Positions 41,050 through 41,549 of a stretch of 41,549 nt of DNA are shown one piece after another. The translations under genes and the position numbers were made by a program. Positions within the stretch are counted from its first letter, which is position 1, and each line of letters opens with the position of its first letter. Source of the DNA: Myxococcaceae bacterium (GTDB taxonomy: Bacteria > Myxococcota_A > UBA9160); the NCBI GenBank assembly GCA_905339255.1, contig CAJPFO010000054.1, positions 1 through 41,549 on the forward strand. The letters are read 5' to 3'. Below the pieces are notes generated by a model that was not told the DNA's origin, did not search any database, and was given only the letters and a program-made list of their open reading frames with translations.

Positions 41050-41549
41050 TCAGGCCGACTCGCAGACCTCGGCGAGCGGGATCACGTTCGCTGCGGCACG
41101 AGCCCTGTAAAGGCTGGGCGTCACGCCGACACGGCGGCGGAAGATCGTGTTGAAGTGGCTGAGCGATTGCCAGCCGGTCTCGAGAGCGACGTCGGTGATG
41201 GGATCATTCGTGGTGGAGAGAAGCTTCTTGGCGCGCTCGATTCGTAGGGCCGCGAGATACTCGGAAAACGACACGCCGAGCTCCTGCTTGAGGATCCGCG
41301 AAGCCTGACGGCGGGAGACCCCGATACGCTCGGCCAGGACGGCGAGCGAAAAGCCATCGAGTTCCGCCGTCTCCAGTTCTTCGAGCGCGCGCTCGAAGCC
41401 CGCCCGCCACGAACTCGCCCGGGACGCAGCGGCCGTGCGCGCGGCCGCGAGCGCGCCCGTCATTCCGAGACCGATTCCGACCAGATCCGCGAGCCGTCCC
41501 ATACGTTCGAATGCGGGAGCAGTAGGCTCTGCCTCGCTGCAAGGATCGA
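41050..41549 (-). CDS. AraC-family regulator, N-terminal part beyond the window edge
   Basis: The minus frame stays open through the window end at 41549, with coding-like residues (DPCSEAEPTAPAFER) before the ATG at 41502, so the gene is probably longer than the 150 residues seen. The C-terminal part is a complete AraC DNA-binding domain: two helix-turn-helix units, SLAVLAERIGVSRRQASRIL and DVALETGWQSLSHFNTIFRR, then VGVTPSLYR. AraC regulators bind promoter DNA as dimers or with a sensor domain upstream. The missing N-terminal part prevents a ligand guess. It lies convergent with the TonB receptor, and may control it. Confidence 0.75.
   Translation of the reverse strand, partial: DPCSEAEPTAPAFERMGRLADLVGIGLGMTGALAAARTAAASRASSWRAGFERALEELETAELDGFSLAVLAERIGVSRRQASRILKQELGVSFSEYLAALRIERAKKLLSTTNDPITDVALETGWQSLSHFNTIFRRRVGVTPSLYRARAAANVIPLAEVCESA

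Overview
This is a high-GC chromosomal window with mostly G/C-ending codons, frequent GTG and TTG starts, and genes packed with 4-8 base overlaps. The gene content suggests a Gram-negative, outer-membrane-bearing, respiring heterotroph of the Myxococcota/deltaproteobacteria type: TonB receptor, lipoproteins, O-antigen-type ligase, complex I, CaiB/BaiF CoA-transferase and acyl-CoA synthetase. That lineage is an inference from gene content and style; no rRNA or other phylogenetic marker was examined.

Layout. (1) 1-5678: a surface-glycan cluster, with a divergent glycosyltransferase (5' part only), then SGNH hydrolase, asparagine-synthase-like amidotransferase, O-antigen ligase-like polymerase and ATP-grasp enzyme, the last three translationally chained. 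(2) 5675-8966: an accessory patch with an HNH nuclease carrying a duplicated internal domain, a secreted His/Cys-rich protein, a repeat island bounded by perfect 30-base inverted copies of a hairpin sequence, and the C-terminal scrap of what looks like a DUF499-type ATPase. (3) 8977-13342: methyltransferase, CoA-transferase, amidase and nitroreductase. (4) 13392-20781, minus strand: a rare flippase-like/alkaline-phosphatase-superfamily fusion, a lipoprotein, feoAB and gpsA. (5) 20896-28085: an incomplete complex I operon, nuoA-E-F-G-H-J-K-N. The whole quinone module (B, C, D, I) and two antiporter subunits (L, M) are absent, yet the remaining genes abut or overlap perfectly.

(6) 28244-29484: two overlapping lipoprotein genes. 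(7) 29600-32367: a TetR regulator, a MaoC-like dehydratase and an acyl-CoA synthetase broken by one larger deletion and two single-base losses. (8) 32514-37181: a secreted protein, a two-TM membrane protein, an ERCC4-type nuclease with an altered catalytic motif and a deacetylase-like lipoprotein. (9) 37281-end: a 1242-residue TonB-dependent receptor and a 5'-truncated AraC-type regulator.

How they work together. The glycan cluster plausibly builds and polymerises a surface polysaccharide. FeoAB supplies Fe(II), and the Nuo proteins need iron-sulfur clusters, but no direct link is shown. The TetR-MaoC-synthetase set looks like a lost or decaying acyl-CoA pathway. No tRNA, rRNA or CRISPR array was recognised. 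The strongest candidates for something unusual are the split complex I operon, the flippase/phosphatase fusion, the ERCC4 nuclease variant and the repeat island with its nuclease neighbours.
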